From contig NZ_JACOOK010000002.1 in assembly GCF_014288115.1 (NCBI RefSeq), positions 372,001 to 436,000 on the forward strand: 64,000 bases of DNA. The letters run 5' to 3'. This DNA comes from Alistipes_A hominis (GTDB lineage: Bacteria; Bacteroidota; Bacteroidia; Bacteroidales; Rikenellaceae). Every line of letters begins with the position of its first letter. The first letter of the stretch is position 1. The notes under the pieces were generated by a model. That model searched no databases. It was not told where the DNA came from and worked only from the letters and a program-made list of their open reading frames with translations. Below, piece by piece: positions 18,359-26,232 of the stretch. Position numbers and translations under genes: made by a program.

Positions 18359-19518
18359 ATAACTCGCCTAAAATCATACCATTCAAGTCGTTATCCGACA
18401 TTGCCGTCCGGCTTCGTTCCGATCTGAAAGATTTGGATTTCGTGTTGTTGTATGCTTATAACGGAACCGGGAAAACCCGGCTCTCGATGGAATTCAAAGA
18501 TCGGGGAAAGAAAGGTCGGGGAAACAAACGAGACACCCTTTATTTCAACGCCTTCACCGAAGATCTATTCCACTGGGACAACGATCTCGAGTCCGATGCG
18601 GATCGCGTACTGAAGATCAATACCGATTCGAATTTTTTCAATGGATTCAGGGAATTGGCACTCGAAGAGAAAATATTCGAGTATCTGCAACGCTATGCGA
18701 CATTCAATTTTAAAATAGACTATGAAAAATGGGAAATATCGTTCAGCAAAGATGTTCCCAATCCCGCATATCAACCCGATAACGATGAGCCTGAAACCGT
18801 CGTACAGACCAATATCAAAGTCTCGCGCGGAGAAGAAAACATCTTTATCTGGTGTATATTTCTCGCAATCTGCGAATTAACGATCGACGGAGCCGAGTCA
18901 TACGACTGGGTAAAATACATCTATATCGACGATCCTATATCGTCGCTCGATGACAACAATGCAATTGCTGTGGCAAGCGATTTGTCAAGTCTTTTGCAAA
19001 AAGGAACTGGTAAACTCAATGTTGTTATTTCGTCGCATCATCATCTCTTCTTCAACGTGATGTGCAATGAATTGAAAAAGAAAAAATGCAAACGCTATTT
19101 TCTTCACAAAAACGGAGACAATGGATATTCGTTACAAGCAACGAATGACACCCCATTTTTTCATCATGTCGCGTTGTTGAGCGAATTAAAAAAACTTATA
19201 CCGAAAGAAGGGCAAACGGTGGATGACGTCAGCATAAAAACCTATCATTTCAACATGTTAAGGAGCATTTTGGAAAAGACCGCAACCTTCTTCGGTTACA
19301 ACGATTTTTCTATGTGCATACACGGTGTAGAAGACGAAGTATTGTATGCCAGAGCCCTGAACCTGTTGAGCCACGGTAAATATTCAATTTACGAGCCCGT
19401 CGAAATGGGGCACGATACGAAAGATCTATTTGTCGATATATTGAAAGCCTTTCTGGCGAAATACGAATTCGATTTACCTGAAATTATCACAGAAGAAACT
19501 AAGACTGAATCAGAATGA
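18355..19518 (+). CDS. prrC: PrrC-type anticodon nuclease (abortive-infection guard)
   Basis: A 387-residue ABC-ATPase/RNase of the PrrC family. E. coli PrrC is held silent by its host type I enzyme and cuts tRNA-Lys when a phage inhibits restriction. The ATPase part has YNGTGKT (35-41), signature VSRGE (156-160), Walker B YIYIDDP (188-194) and an H-loop SSHHH (226-230). LYFNAFTEDLFHWDNDL (62-78) resembles the PrrC-specific segment. The C-terminal nuclease triad described for PrrC (R320, E324, H356) is matched by R303, E307 and H340 with nearly the same spacing (4 and 33 versus 4 and 32). It overlaps hsdS and hsdM by 4 bases each. Target tRNA is unknown here. Confidence 0.88.
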   Translation: MNNSPKIIPFKSLSDIAVRLRSDLKDLDFVLLYAYNGTGKTRLSMEFKDRGKKGRGNKRDTLYFNAFTEDLFHWDNDLESDADRVLKINTDSNFFNGFRELALEEKIFEYLQRYATFNFKIDYEKWEISFSKDVPNPAYQPDNDEPETVVQTNIKVSRGEENIFIWCIFLAICELTIDGAESYDWVKYIYIDDPISSLDDNNAIAVASDLSSLLQKGTGKLNVVISSHHHLFFNVMCNELKKKKCKRYFLHKNGDNGYSLQATNDTPFFHHVALLSELKKLIPKEGQTVDDVSIKTYHFNMLRSILEKTATFFGYNDFSMCIHGVEDEVLYARALNLLSHGKYSIYEPVEMGHDTKDLFVDILKAFLAKYEFDLPEIITEETKTESE

Positions 19519-21167
19519 CCGCAATAGAACAACAAAAATTAGGTAAAGCCCTTTGGGGAATTGCAGATAAACTGCGAGGAGCGATGAACGCGGACGACTT
19601 CCGTGATTATATGCTCTCATTTCTGTTTTTGCGCTATCTTTCTGACAATTATGAAGATGCCGTAAAAAAAGAGCTTGGTTCGGATTATCCCGTAGTGTCC
19701 GATGTCGATTCGGACGAAAATCGAGTCTTGGCCCCATTGCAGATTTGGTACGATCGAAATCCTGACGATATTGTGGAATTCGAGAAGCAGATGCGACGAA
19801 AGATCCACTATGTGATCGAGCCGAAATATCTGTGGAAGAACATGTACGAGTTGGCCCGAACGCAAAGCGACGATTTGTTGAAAACCCTTCAAGACGGTTT
19901 CAAGTATATTGAAAATGAATCTTTCGAAAGCACTTTTCAAGGACTGTTTTCGGAAATCAATCTTAGTTCGGAGAAATTAGGAAAAAACTATACCGAGCGC
20001 AACAAAAAGTTATGTGAAATCATCAAGAAGATTGCAGAAGGCATCTCTGAATTTTCCAGTGACTCTGACACATTGGGAGATGCTTACGAATATCTGATCG
20101 GCCAATTCGCAGCGGGTTCGGGGAAAAAAGCCGGTGAATTCTATACTCCGCAGCAAGTTTCGACCATTCTTTCAATGATCGTAACATTGGATAGCCAAGA
20201 TCCGACAACGGGTCCGAAGCAGAGAATAGACAAGGTTCTCGATTTCGCTTGCGGTTCGGGATCGTTGCTTCTGAATGTCCGCCACCAGATGAAACGTAAC
20301 GGCGGACGAGGTATCGGCAAAATTTACGGGCAGGAAAAGAACATTACGACCTACAACCTCGCTCGTATGAATATGTTATTGCATGGGGTGAAGGATTCTG
20401 AATTCGAGATTTTTCACGGAGATACGCTACTCAATGACTGGGATATACTGAACGAAATGAATCCGGCGAAAAAAATCGAATTCGATGCGATCGTCGCTAA
20501 TCCTCCGTTTAGTTACCGTTGGGAGCCCAAAGAAGAGTTCACTACCGATTTTCGATTCCACAAATACGGTGTTGCGCCCAAATCGGCAGCCGATTTCGCA
20601 TTCTTGCTGCATGGTTTCCATTTCCTCCGCGAAGATGGGACAATGGCTATTATTCTGCCTCACGGCGTATTGTTCCGCGGAGGAGTAGAGAAGCAGATCA
20701 GAACCAAACTTCTGAAAGACGGCAATCTCGATGCTGTTATCGGATTGCCAGCCAACCTCTTTTTCTCCACGGGAATTCCGGTGTGTATTTTGGTCCTGAA
20801 AAAATGTAAAAAATCCGAAGATGTGTTGTTTATCAATGCCTGCGAAGGATATAAGAAGGACAAGCGTCAAAACCGATTGCGTGAGGGTGAAAACGGAGAG
20901 CCTAACGATATTCAAAAAATTGTGGAAACTTACCAATTTCGCAAAGAAGAACCACGCTATTCCAAGCGAGTTTCGTTAGAACGAATCGAACAAGAGGATT
21001 TCAATCTGAATATTACCCGTTACGTCAGCACGGCACAAGAAGAGGAGCCAATCGATTTACAAAAGGTTAATGATGAACTGAAAGATATTGCAAAGAGATC
21101 AAAAGAAGCGTTAGCTCGTCACAATGAATTCCTTAAAGAATTGGGCTTACCACCTATCGCTGATTAG
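19515..21167 (+). CDS. hsdM: Type I restriction-modification methylase subunit M
   Basis: A 550-residue HsdM, the N6-adenine methyltransferase subunit that also forms the complex with HsdS. The N-terminal helical domain (AIEQQKLGKALWGIADKLRG, DYMLSFLFLRYLSD) is followed by AGEFYTPQQVSTILSMIV, the SAM-binding motif LDFACGSGSLLLNVRHQM and catalytic NPPF in IVANPPFSYRW. The start overlaps prrC by 4 bases (ATGA). It is full length. A hairpin terminator lies 80 bases downstream. Confidence 0.97.
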   Translation: MTAIEQQKLGKALWGIADKLRGAMNADDFRDYMLSFLFLRYLSDNYEDAVKKELGSDYPVVSDVDSDENRVLAPLQIWYDRNPDDIVEFEKQMRRKIHYVIEPKYLWKNMYELARTQSDDLLKTLQDGFKYIENESFESTFQGLFSEINLSSEKLGKNYTERNKKLCEIIKKIAEGISEFSSDSDTLGDAYEYLIGQFAAGSGKKAGEFYTPQQVSTILSMIVTLDSQDPTTGPKQRIDKVLDFACGSGSLLLNVRHQMKRNGGRGIGKIYGQEKNITTYNLARMNMLLHGVKDSEFEIFHGDTLLNDWDILNEMNPAKKIEFDAIVANPPFSYRWEPKEEFTTDFRFHKYGVAPKSAADFAFLLHGFHFLREDGTMAIILPHGVLFRGGVEKQIRTKLLKDGNLDAVIGLPANLFFSTGIPVCILVLKKCKKSEDVLFINACEGYKKDKRQNRLREGENGEPNDIQKIVETYQFRKEEPRYSKRVSLERIEQEDFNLNITRYVSTAQEEEPIDLQKVNDELKDIAKRSKEALARHNEFLKELGLPPIAD

Positions 21168-21246
21168 GCGTAATATTTCAAATAAAGGAATACCTTAAAT
21201 TCCATATGAGTAAAACACAAATATTTAACCATGAACTCTTTAAGCC

Positions 21247-21275
21247 AGAAAAGCGACTAATATAGTCGCTTTTCT
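21247..21275 (+). terminator. Hairpin terminator of the hsd operon
   Basis: A 13-bp stem (21247-21259 with 21263-21275) closes a 3-base loop. The right arm contains the T-run TTTTCT. Confidence 0.75.
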
Positions 21276-21564
21276 CTTAAAACCTTTCGAGAGTGAATGT
21301 TGTTTTTCGATATTCAACCTTCCTTGTAGTTAATTATCTTGTGCATGATGATGTATTATTACACAAGATTATTCACACTATGTAGATTTTTGTTTTGCAA
21401 AATCTTTGATGCGTATTCTTCTATAATATTCCATCTCTTATAACAGGAGAACATATATCAACTCTAATTTACATACTTTTTTAAAGATAATCCTTGCAAC
21501 ACAACCTTGTATTTGACCAATTCTTTAACCCAATGTGCTTTCGATTGAAGGATATTCAATCAAA
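21276..21564. other. AT-rich intergenic stretch, no gene recognised
   Basis: Between the hsd terminator and the IS1595-family transposon there are only short open frames. An imperfect inverted repeat around CTTGTG...CACAAG (about 21334-21368) is present. Nothing here has coding character that I can defend. Confidence 0.5.
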
Positions 21565-21572
21565 AATATTAT
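21565..21572. repeat. Target-site duplication, left copy
   Basis: AATATTAT directly abuts the left terminal inverted repeat and recurs at 24446-24453 directly abutting the right one. Eight bases is the duplication length known for the IS1595 family. Confidence 0.9.
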
Positions 21573-21596
21573 GGTAACTATATACAAATTTACACT
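21573..21596 (+). repeat. Left terminal inverted repeat (24 bp)
   Basis: Identical, over all 24 bases, to the reverse complement of 24422-24445; identity stops at the 25th base. Confidence 0.92.
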
Positions 21597-21610
21597 ACAA
21601 ACTATCGAAT

Positions 21611-21658
21611 AAAAAGAGAACGAGTGGCAAGATACAAGTTGCCACTCGTTCTCTTTTT
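21611..21658. terminator. Bidirectional hairpin at the transposon left end
   Basis: A perfect 20-bp stem (21611-21630 with 21639-21658) closes an 8-base loop. Its outer ends are A5/T5, so it gives a U-tract on either strand. It ends the lipoprotein transcript and could block read-in from outside. Confidence 0.88.
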
Positions 21659-21667
21659 CAACTGGGA

Positions 21668-22120
21668 TTATTTTTTTACATACGTTTCGACATTGTGATA
21701 CTTATAATCGTATTCTGGTTGTTCCTTACTGATTTCTAATGTTAATGTCATCGGCTCTCCACCGTAGCTCATTATTTTATACATTTTTTGGTCGCCGGAT
21801 TCAGTAAAACTGATCGCCAAGGCCGCAGCCGTCAAATTGTGTTGCCATCTGATTTCGGATATAGAACTCTCCATATTTCCATTGATATATTCATAGGTCG
21901 TATAAGTGCCGGTGTTGTCTTTTTTGAAAACATAAACGGCATTGAAATCATCCGATTTTGCATTCCATTCATCCCTGTACTCCCCACTTATTTCATATCC
22001 TTTTTCTTGTATCAATTCCCATTTCGTATCTGCAAAAAAGTTCGGAGTACCATCATTTGCATCAGATTTCGAACAAGAAGACACAAAAACGGCAAGTGCA
22101 ATAAATAGTAATTTTTTCAT
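21668..22120 (-). CDS. Small lipocalin-like outer-membrane lipoprotein (transposon passenger)
   Basis: A 150-residue lipoprotein starting MKKLLFIALAVFVSSCSKSD. The lipobox VSSC puts the lipidated cysteine at residue 17. An in-frame ATG 36 bases upstream would place 12 polar residues before the signal and is rejected. The mature part (TKWELIQEKGYEISGEYRDE, FKKDNTGTYTTYEYINGN, ISEIRWQHN, LTLEISKE) has the alternating strands and W/G positions of lipocalin-like domains common in Bacteroidales lipoproteins. No ligand is deducible. It is transcribed toward the left transposon end, behind the rod RNA, and is an unusual passenger for an IS. Confidence 0.8.
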   Translation of the reverse strand: MKKLLFIALAVFVSSCSKSDANDGTPNFFADTKWELIQEKGYEISGEYRDEWNAKSDDFNAVYVFKKDNTGTYTTYEYINGNMESSISEIRWQHNLTAAALAISFTESGDQKMYKIMSYGGEPMTLTLEISKEQPEYDYKYHNVETYVKK

Positions 22121-22179
22121 AGCAAAATTTAGGTTTAATTCATTTTTTGTTTTCATAGCCCCAATCCGCTGTTATGAGA

Positions 22180-22400
22180 CAAATAAAAAGCGCGGGCTAA
22201 ATTGCCATATCTGGTATCTGCGGTCTTGGACTACCTACATCCCCGAATAATGGAACAAAGCCCACGCAAAATGAATGCGTGAGCGTCGCCTTATTCCACG
22301 GGGATAATGTGAAAGTGTCCAAGTTTCAGATACCCGAAATAAGCTAACGCTTTTATATATGTGTCTTCTAAATTTTATCTATCCATAGGCATATCCAAAT
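22180..22400 (-). ncRNA. Rod-shaped structured RNA candidate inside the transposon
   Basis: Nested complementary segments form one long interrupted hairpin: 22186-22192/22348-22354, 22213-22220/22327-22334, 22225-22231/22317-22323, 22239-22245/22299-22305, 22246-22250/22291-22295 and an apical 22263-22268/22276-22281. A TAnnTTTG element on the minus strand (22408-22415) would start a transcript near 22400. The 3' side ends in CGCTTTTTATTT, like a terminator. An RNA of about 220 nt is therefore plausible; it could also be the leader of the lipoprotein gene. The shape recalls 6S RNA, but I cannot assign a family. No ORF covers it. Confidence 0.55.
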
Positions 22401-22407
22401 TTCACGT

Positions 22408-22415
22408 CAAAGGTA
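22408..22415 (-). promoter_or_regulatory. -7 element for the rod RNA / lipoprotein transcript
   Basis: A minus-strand TACCTTTG matches TAnnTTTG exactly. The -33 region is AT-rich without a clear TTTG. Confidence 0.6.
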
Positions 22416-22490
22416 CAAATTTTTCAATTTTAATTATCTGTTTACCGCTTCATATCTTCAAAAGATTGTGTTAAAGGCTGTTGTGTTACT

Positions 22491-22838
22491 CTATTCGGCC
22501 TTATCATCTTGTGTTTTTGCTTGTCTTTCGGGTTCTTCTATTTTCATTCTCTCTAATCTTTCTATTTGGGCGGCTATGGCCTTAATACATGCTATTTCGT
22601 ATCCATAATTTTCATAGTCCACTTGAATATTAAACGAAATTTGTGATAATATGTGATGGTTTAAATTCAATAAAGAATCTGGTACAAAATTTTCTTCCAT
22701 ATATTTCCCATTCAAAAACCAGCTACACACTATAAAAGTTTCGCCTTTCCCGTTCTGTGTGATTCCTTTGACAGTCATAATGGGTTGTGTGAGATTTTGC
22801 AGACATACTAAATCTCCGGGGTTGAAAGCTTCTTTCAT
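22491..22838 (-). CDS. YodC/DUF2158-like small protein (transposon passenger)
   Basis: A 115-residue acidic protein. Its first half matches the DUF2158 (YodC) pattern: NPGDLVCLQNLTQPIMTVKG, then CSWFLNGKYMEENFVPDSLL, corresponding to the family's GDVV.L.SG.P.MTV...CxWF...F...L. The second half is a helical extension (YEIACIKAIAAQIERLERMK) and a polar tail. The family has no established function; the fold is a small beta-barrel. It is transcribed divergently from the transposase and lies on the far side of a promoter-rich gap. Confidence 0.72.
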   Translation of the reverse strand: MKEAFNPGDLVCLQNLTQPIMTVKGITQNGKGETFIVCSWFLNGKYMEENFVPDSLLNLNHHILSQISFNIQVDYENYGYEIACIKAIAAQIERLERMKIEEPERQAKTQDDKAE

Positions 22839-23009
22839 GATAACATTAATTTTAGTTATTATTTAAAGTTAGAGATACTTTAGTGTATCCCATCATACTC
22901 TACCTACTAACATCGAAAGAGAAATTAAACTGTATTTTGCGAGTTTTTGTATTGCATTGATAATGCATACATTAAATCGCTACATTTTATGTAAATATGT
23001 TCTAATAAA

Positions 23010-23041
23010 TTTGCTTTAGTGTAAATAAATACTTATCTTTG
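23010..23041 (+). promoter_or_regulatory. Promoter of the IS1595-family transposase
   Basis: TTTG (23010-23013), 20-base spacer, TATCTTTG (23034-23041): a full Bacteroidota consensus promoter 24 bases before the transposase ATG. A strong promoter is notable for a transposase gene. Confidence 0.85.
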
Positions 23042-23064
23042 TATCATGATTAAAAGCAAGAGAT

Positions 23065-23979
23065 ATGTTACCCAAGAATTTTAACTCAATTATAGATATT
23101 GTAAAAGCGTTTCCGACTGAGCAAAGTTGTATTGAGCATTTGGAATCATTGCGCTGGAACGGTAATGTTGTTTCGCCGTTCGATGCGACTTCAAAAGTCT
23201 ATAAATGCAAGGGTAATAAATATCGTTGTAAGAATACGGGTAAGTATTTCAATGTCCGGACAGCCACTTTATTCGATAATACGAAAGTTGAGTTAAGAAA
23301 ATGGTTTGTGGCTATATGGATAGTCACATCGCACAAAAAAGGTATTTCTTCATTACAACTCGGACGCGATATTGATGTGACGCAGAAAACAGCTTGGTTT
23401 ATGTTACAACGTATTCGCAAATGTTTTGGCTGTGAAAATAATAGCGAATTGAATAATGAAGTTGAAATTGACGAAACCTATATTGGTGGCAAGAACAAAA
23501 ATCGTCATGCAGATAAAAAAGTTGAAAATTCGCAAGGTCGGAGCGTAAAGGACAAAACGCCGATTCTCGGAATGGTCGAAAGAAAAGGTAAGATTGTCGC
23601 TCGCAAGATTGAAACGACATCGGTTGCCCATATCACACCGGAGGTTGTCAAAACCGTTAAAAATGCAATGGTTTATACGGATGAGTGGGTGGGTTATAAG
23701 CAGGTCAATAAGATTTATGACCACCTGTTTGTAAAGCACAATGAGGGCGAATATGTCAATGGGCGTATTTACACGAATACGATTGAGGGTTTTTGGAGTA
23801 TTCTGAAACGTGGTATTGTCGGCATATACCATTTTACCTCACGCAAGCATATTCAAAAATACGTGGATGAATTTGTATTTCGTTATAATACGCGCAACAA
23901 TGGCGAACATCAAAGATTTAATCTATTTTTGCAGAATACGGAGCATCGTTTAACTTATAATGAATTGATAAATGGGTAA
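23065..23979 (+). CDS. IS1595-family transposase (ISXO2-like)
   Basis: A 304-residue transposase with the zinc-ribbon N-terminus of this family (VYKCKGNKYRCKNTGKYF, with RTATLFDNTKVELRKWF, residues 45-81). The ISXO2-like RNase-H-fold catalytic domain follows: EVEIDETYIGGKNK with D136, VYTDEWVGY with D206, then NTIEGFWSILKRG with N238, E241 and K248. The frame is intact and lies between perfect terminal repeats, so it is probably the active transposase of the 2873-bp element. The downstream passenger gene overlaps its stop by 8 bases. Confidence 0.95.
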   Translation: MLPKNFNSIIDIVKAFPTEQSCIEHLESLRWNGNVVSPFDATSKVYKCKGNKYRCKNTGKYFNVRTATLFDNTKVELRKWFVAIWIVTSHKKGISSLQLGRDIDVTQKTAWFMLQRIRKCFGCENNSELNNEVEIDETYIGGKNKNRHADKKVENSQGRSVKDKTPILGMVERKGKIVARKIETTSVAHITPEVVKTVKNAMVYTDEWVGYKQVNKIYDHLFVKHNEGEYVNGRIYTNTIEGFWSILKRGIVGIYHFTSRKHIQKYVDEFVFRYNTRNNGEHQRFNLFLQNTEHRLTYNELING

Positions 23980-24379
23980 TAGAATAGAGAAAACGACAAC
24001 TATTGAAATAGCGGGTTTGCCTGTTATTTTCTATAAAATGGCGAACGCTGATATATTTATTGACACCCAAAATGTGGATAATGTATTTGGTATTCCTTTA
24101 GACCCTAAAATACCGTTCGTTACTTTATACAATGCCTCAATAAAAAATGATGTATTGGCATATCCAATTGATATTATTGTGGATAATTTGAGCGAGGACA
24201 GATTGAGATATTTTGCTAAAACGGGAATTGTCAATTTGCTTGATAATTCTTTGTTGGATAAAAAGAACATAGAGGAACAAAAAGAAACAACGGAATCAAC
24301 AGCACCGGAACAACCGGAATTATCGGATTTCGACAAACTATTGAAAAGGGCATTGGATTACAACCCAAAATCTAAATAA
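23972..24379 (+). CDS. Unknown protein translationally coupled to the transposase
   Basis: A 135-residue protein I do not recognise. The N-terminal 80 residues look folded (TTTIEIAGLPVIFYKMANAD, VDNVFGIPLDPKIPFVTLYN, LAYPIDIIVDNLSEDRLRYF). The C-terminal third is a polar linker (EEQKETTESTAPEQPE) ending in a short helix, DFDKLLKRALDYNPKSK. A linker plus terminal helix suggests a protein-protein contact. Its ATG lies inside the transposase end (8-base overlap), so expression is coupled; an accessory role in transposition or in its control is possible but unproven. A hairpin terminator overlaps its stop codon. Confidence 0.75.
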   Translation: MGNRIEKTTTIEIAGLPVIFYKMANADIFIDTQNVDNVFGIPLDPKIPFVTLYNASIKNDVLAYPIDIIVDNLSEDRLRYFAKTGIVNLLDNSLLDKKNIEEQKETTESTAPEQPELSDFDKLLKRALDYNPKSK

Positions 24380-24415
24380 GAACAAGCGGAGTGCATAACT
24401 CCGCTTGTTCTTTAT
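24378..24415 (+). terminator. Terminator of the transposase operon
   Basis: A perfect 15-bp stem (24378-24392 with 24398-24412) closes a 5-base loop, followed by TAT. It lies just inside the right inverted repeat. Confidence 0.8.
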
Positions 24416-24421
24416 ATCTTC

Positions 24422-24445
24422 AGTGTAAATTTGTATATAGTTACC
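24422..24445 (-). repeat. Right terminal inverted repeat (24 bp)
   Basis: A perfect reverse complement of 21573-21596; it ends at the right copy of the 8-bp target duplication. Confidence 0.92.
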
Positions 24446-24453
24446 AATATTAT
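24446..24453. repeat. Target-site duplication, right copy
   Basis: AATATTAT, identical to 21565-21572. The insertion fell into an AT-rich intergenic site between the hsd operon and hipBA. Confidence 0.9.
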
Positions 24454-24585
24454 TTAACATCAATTAAAATAACGAGCATTACTATATGTTAAACACAAAA
24501 GCAATACGATAGTTTAGGATATAAAATTTCCATAAGGTATCAAGTGCAATTGTATATTTAATATGGCTGATATTTTTTTTGATTT

Positions 24586-25851
24586 TCAATACCTGAACGC
24601 CCTCTCCATAGCATCCTGCTCAGATTTGGGAATACCGTATTGTGTGGCGAGTTTCCTCCAGCCCGAAACGGCATGTTTGACCTCTGCGAGGATTGATTCT
24701 GCACGAGCGGGTTCCAGCCCGAAATACGGCGTGACACTCATGGCCAGGTCAAACTCCAAAGAATTGTCGTTTTCCGAGATATTGAGCTTCAACCCCGTTC
24801 CGTACTCATCAGGGTTCATATCGTAAGCTGGTGACAGCCGCCACCCCTGCGGCGTAAGCAGGAAACCGTGGTTCCGCAGATGATCGTCGCAGTTCGAAAC
24901 CGCGATATTGAACACAATCCTACGCCAGAGCTGTTCCAGGTTCCGGTCCGTATCGTCGCAGTTGGCGATGATCCATTCGGCCAGTTCGAGGTAGCTGGCT
25001 CCTTCCGTACGACTCGCACCGTCCGTATAACCGAGCAACGTCATAGCCGAGGCAAAGTGTATCCGTCGGCCCCTATCGGTCCGGTCGAAACGCTCGGTCA
25101 TAAAACTGTGATGCCGACTGCCAAACCGCTGCGCCCGACATTCGGACATTTCGATACCGCACGAGCGGGCCATCTCGGCCGTGACCATCTCCCATGCCCC
25201 GGAATCTTTCGTATCTCCGGCACTCGGAAACTTGACGATCCATAAGCGTCCATTTTCATCCACTACGTTGGCTTTCGGCCTTGCCCCGCCCAACGACGAA
25301 CCGGGTGCGACGAGCATATCGATCCATCGCGTATGCTCCGGTGTATCGGTATAATCTTCCCGCTCTATTTGCAGGCTGGCGTGTTCCAACTCCCGGATCG
25401 ATGTCCAAGGCGGTGTGGTCAGTGAGCGATCGTTATCCATGAATTCCCCATCTTTCGAGAACTTGAAGCGCAGGGCCCCCATGCGGTTTCTGTCGTACAC
25501 GCCCATCAGGTAATCCGCCTCGGTAAGCGTTCGCGGTTTTCGGTCCTGCAACCGGGCGTTGATGGCTTCCCGCCTACGCATAAGCGTACGCCCCCAGCGG
25601 TCCGGTGCGGAATCGAGAAACAATCCGAAATTGCTCTTATCCGAAGGTTGGTATTGCTTCCCCGCAAATGCCGACAGGTCGGGATCCAACGCACGGAAAC
25701 GAGGATGGGCCAACCATGCGGGATCATTTTCATAAGAAAAGACCTCTTTACCCCGGATCGTTTCGCTGTGAAGCACGCCCATATAGACCGGCTCCGCATC
25801 CTCGGGCCAGTCCATATATACGTATATATCGCACTGCGTTATCACATTCAT
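24586..25851 (-). CDS. hipA: HipA-family toxin kinase
   Basis: A 421-residue HipA. E. coli HipA phosphorylates glutamyl-tRNA synthetase and triggers growth arrest or persistence. Residues 1-105 form the couple_HipA region (YMGVLHSETIRGKEVFSYEND). The kinase core has P-loop GSSLGGARPK (184-193), KFPSAGDTKDSGAWE, catalytic D322 in SNCDDHLRNHG and the DFG-like D344 in SPAYDMNP. All expected catalytic positions are present, so it should be active. It overlaps hipB by 4 bases. The operon is GC-richer than the adjacent hsd genes, which suggests a separate origin. Confidence 0.95.
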   Translation of the reverse strand: MNVITQCDIYVYMDWPEDAEPVYMGVLHSETIRGKEVFSYENDPAWLAHPRFRALDPDLSAFAGKQYQPSDKSNFGLFLDSAPDRWGRTLMRRREAINARLQDRKPRTLTEADYLMGVYDRNRMGALRFKFSKDGEFMDNDRSLTTPPWTSIRELEHASLQIEREDYTDTPEHTRWIDMLVAPGSSLGGARPKANVVDENGRLWIVKFPSAGDTKDSGAWEMVTAEMARSCGIEMSECRAQRFGSRHHSFMTERFDRTDRGRRIHFASAMTLLGYTDGASRTEGASYLELAEWIIANCDDTDRNLEQLWRRIVFNIAVSNCDDHLRNHGFLLTPQGWRLSPAYDMNPDEYGTGLKLNISENDNSLEFDLAMSVTPYFGLEPARAESILAEVKHAVSGWRKLATQYGIPKSEQDAMERAFRY

Positions 25852-26153
25852 CGCTTTTTAGAGACTCTTTCCCCGACCACGAGTTTGGCATCCTGAAGAG
25901 CACGCCCCAGTTCATCGTCTTTAGCTACGAGCAGCAAATCTTTTTCCAGCCCGAGGATAGCCAGCACCCGGAAATAGTATCCCATCGCAACTCCTTCCTC
26001 ACCCCGCTCGATCTTGGTCAGGGTGTTACGGGAGATTCCGGCCCGTTCGGCCACCTGCTCCGAAGATAACTCCCGGCGCAGGCGTGCCAACTTTATATTT
26101 TCGCCCAGAGCCGTAAGCGTCTTCCGCTGGCTCGGCAACAATGCCCGTTTCAT
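25848..26153 (-). CDS. hipB: HipB-like XRE-family antitoxin
   Basis: A 101-residue helix-turn-helix protein. The XRE domain spans about residues 12-70 (NIKLARLRRELSSEQVAERA, GISRNTLTKIERGEEGV). In hipBA modules HipB binds the promoter as a dimer and neutralises HipA. It is upstream of hipA with a 4-base overlap, the standard order. The C-terminal tail (LQDAKLVVGERVSKKR) is basic and flexible, as in HipB proteins degraded by proteases. Confidence 0.92.
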   Translation of the reverse strand: MKRALLPSQRKTLTALGENIKLARLRRELSSEQVAERAGISRNTLTKIERGEEGVAMGYYFRVLAILGLEKDLLLVAKDDELGRALQDAKLVVGERVSKKR

Positions 26154-26176
26154 ACAATAACATTAACGATTCTGTG

Positions 26177-26205
26177 CAAAGATAAGTATTATTGCTCAAA
26201 ATAAT
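26177..26205 (-). promoter_or_regulatory. hipBA promoter and possible operator
   Basis: A minus-strand TATCTTTG (26177-26184) is 24 bases before hipB. Overlapping its upstream side is a small inverted repeat, ATTATT-6-AATAAT (26188-26205), which could be a HipB operator. The operator assignment is weak. Confidence 0.5.
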
Positions 26206-26232
26206 TCGCATTATACAGATTTATTTTACAGA

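Larger units (their letters stand above)
21573..24445. mobile_element. Complete IS1595-family transposon with passenger genes (2873 bp)
   Basis: Perfect 24-bp terminal inverted repeats (21573-21596 and 24422-24445, beginning GGTAACTATATACAAATT) are flanked by an 8-bp direct duplication AATATTAT. Inside are, from the left, a minus-strand lipoprotein gene, a rod-shaped RNA candidate, a minus-strand DUF2158-like gene, the plus-strand transposase and a plus-strand gene overlapping it. Strong hairpins guard both ends (21611-21658, 24378-24412). Perfect ends and duplication mean a recent, probably still competent insertion. IS1595-family elements with passenger genes are known; this particular cargo is not one I recognise. 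Confidence 0.9.

Noticed and set aside
22186..22354. Integron attC site (the arm contains GCGTTAGC and GCTAAC)
   Set aside because: The ends do not fit the GTTRRRY/RYYYAAC consensus, and no integron integrase is present; the nested stems fit an RNA better.
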